Source: Mycolicibacterium arenosum (lineage in GTDB: Bacteria > Actinomycetota > Actinomycetes > Mycobacteriales > Mycobacteriaceae). Taken from it: DNA of 64,000 bases. Shown here one piece after another: positions 61,683-64,000 of the stretch. Location of the stretch: positions 434,001-498,000 of the forward strand of contig NZ_JANDBD010000003.1 in NCBI RefSeq assembly GCF_024320865.1, in the 5' to 3' direction. How positions within the stretch are numbered: the first letter of the stretch is position 1; every line of letters begins with the position of its first letter. The translations under genes were made by a program, and so were the position numbers. The notes beneath the pieces are model-generated. The model saw nothing but the letters and a program-made list of their open reading frames with translations. It was not told the DNA's origin and ran no database searches.

Positions 61683-62660
61683 ATGAGCACCGACACACAG
61701 GAAGTAGCGATCCGTCGGCCGATCACCGGGCCCACGGTGTGGACCGAAGCCACCCTCGACGTCGACGACTACGTGCTGTCGGTCGAGCCGGAGCAGGCCG
61801 CCGCCTGCCTGCGTCTGCGCGAGGATTTGCGCAGCAGGGGTCGACGGCTGGACACCGTTGATTCATCGGACTTCCGAGCGCCGGAGCTCGCCGCGCTGGG
61901 CCACGGCATCCGCACGCGCATCCGGTCCGGTCCCGGCTTCTGCGTTCTGCGCGGTCTGCCGCTGGACGGGTGGACGGACGAGGAGGCGTCGATGCTCTAC
62001 TGGGGCCTCGGCACCTACCTCGGCGGGCCGCTCCCGCAGAACCGCGAGGGCGATCGCGTCTACCTGGTTCAGGACACCGGCATGTCGGTCGCGGAAGCCC
62101 GCGGGTCGAAGACCAACTCCGAGTTGATCTTTCACACGGACTCGTCGTGCGCCTTCGCGGGCAGCAGGCCCGACGTGCTGGGGCTGCTGTGCCTGCGCAA
62201 GGCGGTGTCCGGCGGCGAGTCGGTGATGGTCAGCGGCCACACCGCCTACAACCAACTGCTGGAGACGCGGCCCGACCTCGTCGAGGTGCTGTACGAGCCG
62301 TCGTTCCTCTTCGACCGCTCGCACGAGTCCCGCCCCGGCGAGGAGCCCGTCTCGGTCGGGGCGATCTTCACCGACACCGAGGACGGCGTCCAGGTGCGGC
62401 ACAACCGGCTCTACATCGAGTTGGGCCACTTCCGCACCGAGCGGCCGCTGACCGAACTGCAGCGGGAGGCGCTCGACGCCTTCGATCGCATCCTCAACGA
62501 CCCGGCGAACTACGTCGAGTTCACCATGGATCCGGGTGACGTCTTCTTCGCCGACAACCACGCCGCACTGCACAACCGGCGCGCGTTCGTCGACGCGGAG
62601 GAGGTGGCTGAGCGCCGCTGCCTGGTCCGGCTGTGGCTGGGCGGCGAGCCGCACAACTGA
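61683..62660 (+). CDS. TauD/clavaminate-synthase-like Fe(II)/2-oxoglutarate dioxygenase 2
   Basis: Paralogue of dioxygenase 1, 325 residues. It keeps the iron triad His151-x-Asp153 (LIFHTDSSC) and the distal His in ALHNRRAFVD, plus the Arg-rich ERRCLVRLWLGG end. Long stretches such as GWTDEEASMLYWGLGTYLG, EARGSKTNSELIFHTD and VLGLLCLRKAVSGGES are identical or nearly so between the two. The substrate-facing segment after HTD differs (SSCAFAGSRPD versus GASGYLNSRVD), so the two may act on different positions or substrates. It starts at ATG 61683 after GAGAGAG. It ends 8 bp from the convergent MHYT gene. Confidence 0.85.
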   Translation: MSTDTQEVAIRRPITGPTVWTEATLDVDDYVLSVEPEQAAACLRLREDLRSRGRRLDTVDSSDFRAPELAALGHGIRTRIRSGPGFCVLRGLPLDGWTDEEASMLYWGLGTYLGGPLPQNREGDRVYLVQDTGMSVAEARGSKTNSELIFHTDSSCAFAGSRPDVLGLLCLRKAVSGGESVMVSGHTAYNQLLETRPDLVEVLYEPSFLFDRSHESRPGEEPVSVGAIFTDTEDGVQVRHNRLYIELGHFRTERPLTELQREALDAFDRILNDPANYVEFTMDPGDVFFADNHAALHNRRAFVDAEEVAERRCLVRLWLGGEPHN

Positions 62661-62668
62661 GGCCCGGG

Positions 62669-63451
62669 TCAGGCCTGGCGGACCGGTGCGACCTCTTCGT
62701 ATGTTTCCGTTGGGCTTTCGTCGGCGTCGCGGTCGGGGGCCAGCATCACGGCCGTAATCGGTGCGACGAGCGCCAGCAGGCCGATCACGAACACCGGGAA
62801 CAGGAACGAGAACACCTCGAGCCCCTGCGGGACCGGCGCGTTCTGGTCGACCGAGACGCGGATCGCGGCCATCCCCGTGTAGTGCATACCGGTCACGGCC
62901 AGACCCATCACCAGGCCCGCGACGAATCGGAGCAGCGGCGACTCGAGGACCAGCGTGAACCACAGCGCCGCCGTCGCCGCGACGATGGCGATGGCGACCG
63001 ACACCGCGACGAGCGTGCGGTCGTAGGTGATCGAGCCCTGGATCTGCATCGCCCACATGCCGGTGTAGTGCATCAAGGCGATCGCCGAACCCGTGATCAC
63101 GCCGCCCGCGAGAAGTCGCAGGACGTGGACGGACCGGCCGATGGTGATCAGCCCGATGAACACGGCTGCGATCGCCAGCACCGCCGACGCGACCGTCCAG
63201 CCGAGGTGGTAGCGGACGACGCCGTTCGGGATCGCGAATCCGAGCATGGCGATGAAGTGCATCAGCCAGACCCCCACGCCGCCGATGGCGATCGACGCCA
63301 TGACGAGCCAGCGGAGACGATCGCGGCCCTGCGGTGCAGTGGCACTGCACCGGGTGCACGCCAGTCCGACGACCGAACCGGTGACCGAGACGACGTAGGC
63401 GAGCACGAGCAGCCACAGCCCCATGTCGAAGTGATGGACGTCGTGGGTCAT
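62669..63451 (-). CDS. MHYT-domain integral membrane sensor
   Basis: Membrane protein of 260 residues with seven predicted helices. Three MHYT-type repeats occur at about 64-67 (MHFI), 127-130 (MHYT) and 189-192 (MHYT), each followed by a conserved GM or similar turn. The family is proposed to bind copper or sense oxygen, CO or NO through the Met/His residues. No GGDEF, EAL or kinase domain is attached. The gene is 34 bp downstream of the CvnD-like GTPase, so it probably belongs to the same conservon-type operon. The signal sensed is unknown. Confidence 0.85.
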   Translation of the reverse strand: MTHDVHHFDMGLWLLVLAYVVSVTGSVVGLACTRCSATAPQGRDRLRWLVMASIAIGGVGVWLMHFIAMLGFAIPNGVVRYHLGWTVASAVLAIAAVFIGLITIGRSVHVLRLLAGGVITGSAIALMHYTGMWAMQIQGSITYDRTLVAVSVAIAIVAATAALWFTLVLESPLLRFVAGLVMGLAVTGMHYTGMAAIRVSVDQNAPVPQGLEVFSFLFPVFVIGLLALVAPITAVMLAPDRDADESPTETYEEVAPVRQA

Positions 63452-63485
63452 GGTCGGGTCCTCGGGATTGCGGGAGTGGACACGG

Positions 63486-64000
63486 TCAGCGCACCTCGGC
63501 GGGCAACCGCTCGAGCGCGTACGAGGTGATCGCGATGAGCGCGCGCTTCACCGAATGTCGTTGTCGGGCGTCGATGCCGATGATCGGGACGGCGGCGGGC
63601 ACCGCGAGCGCCTCGCGCACTTCGTCCATCACGTAGATCGGGGAGTCGTCGAACTCGTTGACGGCGACCAGAAACGGGATGCCGCGCGCTTCGAAGTAGT
63701 CGACGGCCGCGAAGCTCTGGTCGAGCCTGCGGGTGTCCACGATGACCACCGCGCCGATCGCGCCGCGCACCAGGTCGTCCCACATGAACCAGAATCGGCG
63801 CTGCCCCGGCGTGCCGAACAGGTAGAGGACGAGATCGTCGGCGATCGTGATGCGGCCGAAATCCATCGCGACGGTGGTGGTCTCCTTACCGGGCGTCGCG
63901 GCGAGATCGTCGTGCCCCTCCGAGGCCACGGTGACGAGTGCCTCCGTGCGCAGCGGCACGATCTCCGACACCGAACCGACGAACGTGGTCTTCCCGACGC
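63486..64000 (-). CDS. CvnD-like small GTPase/ATP-binding protein, 5' end outside window
   Basis: Partial gene: the frame is open to the window edge, where the minus strand encodes VGKTTFVGSVSEI, the second half of a P-loop. The rest holds TTVAMDFGRI (switch region), LYLFGTPGQRRFWFMWDDLV (DxxG-like G3 in altered form, GTPG) and VAVNEFDD (NKxD-like). These features match CvnD proteins of actinobacterial conservons, which act with a CvnA sensor-kinase-like protein, roadblock CvnB and CvnC. Those partners would lie beyond base 64000. It is followed by the MHYT gene. Only about 20-30 residues appear to be missing. Confidence 0.87.
   Translation of the reverse strand, partial: VGKTTFVGSVSEIVPLRTEALVTVASEGHDDLAATPGKETTTVAMDFGRITIADDLVLYLFGTPGQRRFWFMWDDLVRGAIGAVVIVDTRRLDQSFAAVDYFEARGIPFLVAVNEFDDSPIYVMDEVREALAVPAAVPIIGIDARQRHSVKRALIAITSYALERLPAEVR

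Noticed and set aside
60591..62660. TauD-like enzymes as non-heme iron halogenases or as the missing PhnY
   Set aside because: Both keep the Asp of HxD, unlike halogenases, and they are 46 kb from the phosphonate locus with clavaminate-synthase-like rather than PhyH-like motifs.
1..64000. Long antisense open frames throughout, many over 300 codons
   Set aside because: They arise from high GC at third positions, are rich in Arg/Gly/Ala/His, and mirror well-supported genes on the other strand.
1..64000. tRNA, rRNA, riboswitch, CRISPR array or insertion sequence
   Set aside because: No cloverleaf-like sequences, transposase frames, array repeats or known riboswitch cores were recognised by eye; a dedicated search with tRNAscan or Infernal would be needed to exclude short RNAs.

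Overview
The window is high-GC, densely coded DNA from a mycobacterium, most likely a fast-growing environmental species (Mycolicibacterium type). The evidence is the gene content and order: mmpL3, mmpL11, Rv0203-type hemophores, omamA/omamB, zmp1, an LdtMt4-type L,D-transpeptidase, ricR, ilvD, pckA, trmB, fadD4, fadE3, lipW and lipC appear in an order that follows the M. tuberculosis Rv0189-Rv0221 neighbourhood. Gene names are from recalled family sequences and synteny; no database was searched.

Layout. (1) 1-8.9 kb: lipid metabolism (acyl-CoA ligase cut by the window edge, LipO-like esterase, WS/DGAT acyltransferase, LipC, a two-domain acyl-CoA dehydrogenase) with a perfect CRP-type site between lipC and the dehydrogenase, then a secreted proline-rich Septum-formation-like protein and a 22-bp perfect hairpin. 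(2) 8.9-16.0 kb: a phosphonate uptake and catabolism locus: a six-gene operon (FAD oxidoreductase, phosphonatase-like HAD hydrolase, lipoprotein binding protein, ATPase, two permeases) diverging from a PhnZ-like HD oxygenase and a GntR/UTRA regulator, with a PhnF-type operator between them. (3) 16.0-24.8 kb: lipW, amidohydrolase, CaiB/BaiF CoA-transferase, double-hotdog hydratase, fadE3, a second GntR, a crotonase and fadD4, resembling a beta-oxidation-like pathway for an unknown acid. (4) 24.9-30.4 kb: pckA, two degenerate-P-loop GTPase-like genes, trmB, NYN protein. (5) 30.5-46 kb: the mycolate/heme/Mce envelope region: mmpL3 (carrying an unusual insertion of about 107 residues resembling DUF4190), AI-2E-type and LPG-synthase-type membrane proteins, an M23-like lipoprotein, a PrrAB-like two-component system, two hemophores, mmpL11, an HTH protein, omamB and omamA. 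(6) 46-54 kb: zmp1, a DUF559 gene bracketed by two imperfect 60-bp palindromes, L,D-transpeptidase, and a copper module (DUF305 lipoprotein, ricR) behind a perfect GATACCCC/GGGGTATC palindrome, then ilvD and a LysE exporter. (7) 54-64 kb: an accessory-looking cluster: Abhydrolase_10-type enzyme, an MMPL transporter fused to an FHA domain, an AbrB-type membrane protein, two tandem TauD-like dioxygenases, an MHYT sensor and a CvnD-like GTPase cut by the window end. Related sequence elements lie upstream of several of these genes and suggest a shared regulon.

Most genes sit in tight operons with 4-bp GTGA/ATGA overlaps, and several convergent pairs overlap by 29-86 bp. No tRNA, rRNA, CRISPR array or insertion sequence was seen. 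The strongest candidates for undescribed biology are the MmpL3 insertion, the phosphonate locus with an orphan PhnZ-like oxygenase, and the MMPL-FHA/AbrB/dioxygenase cluster.
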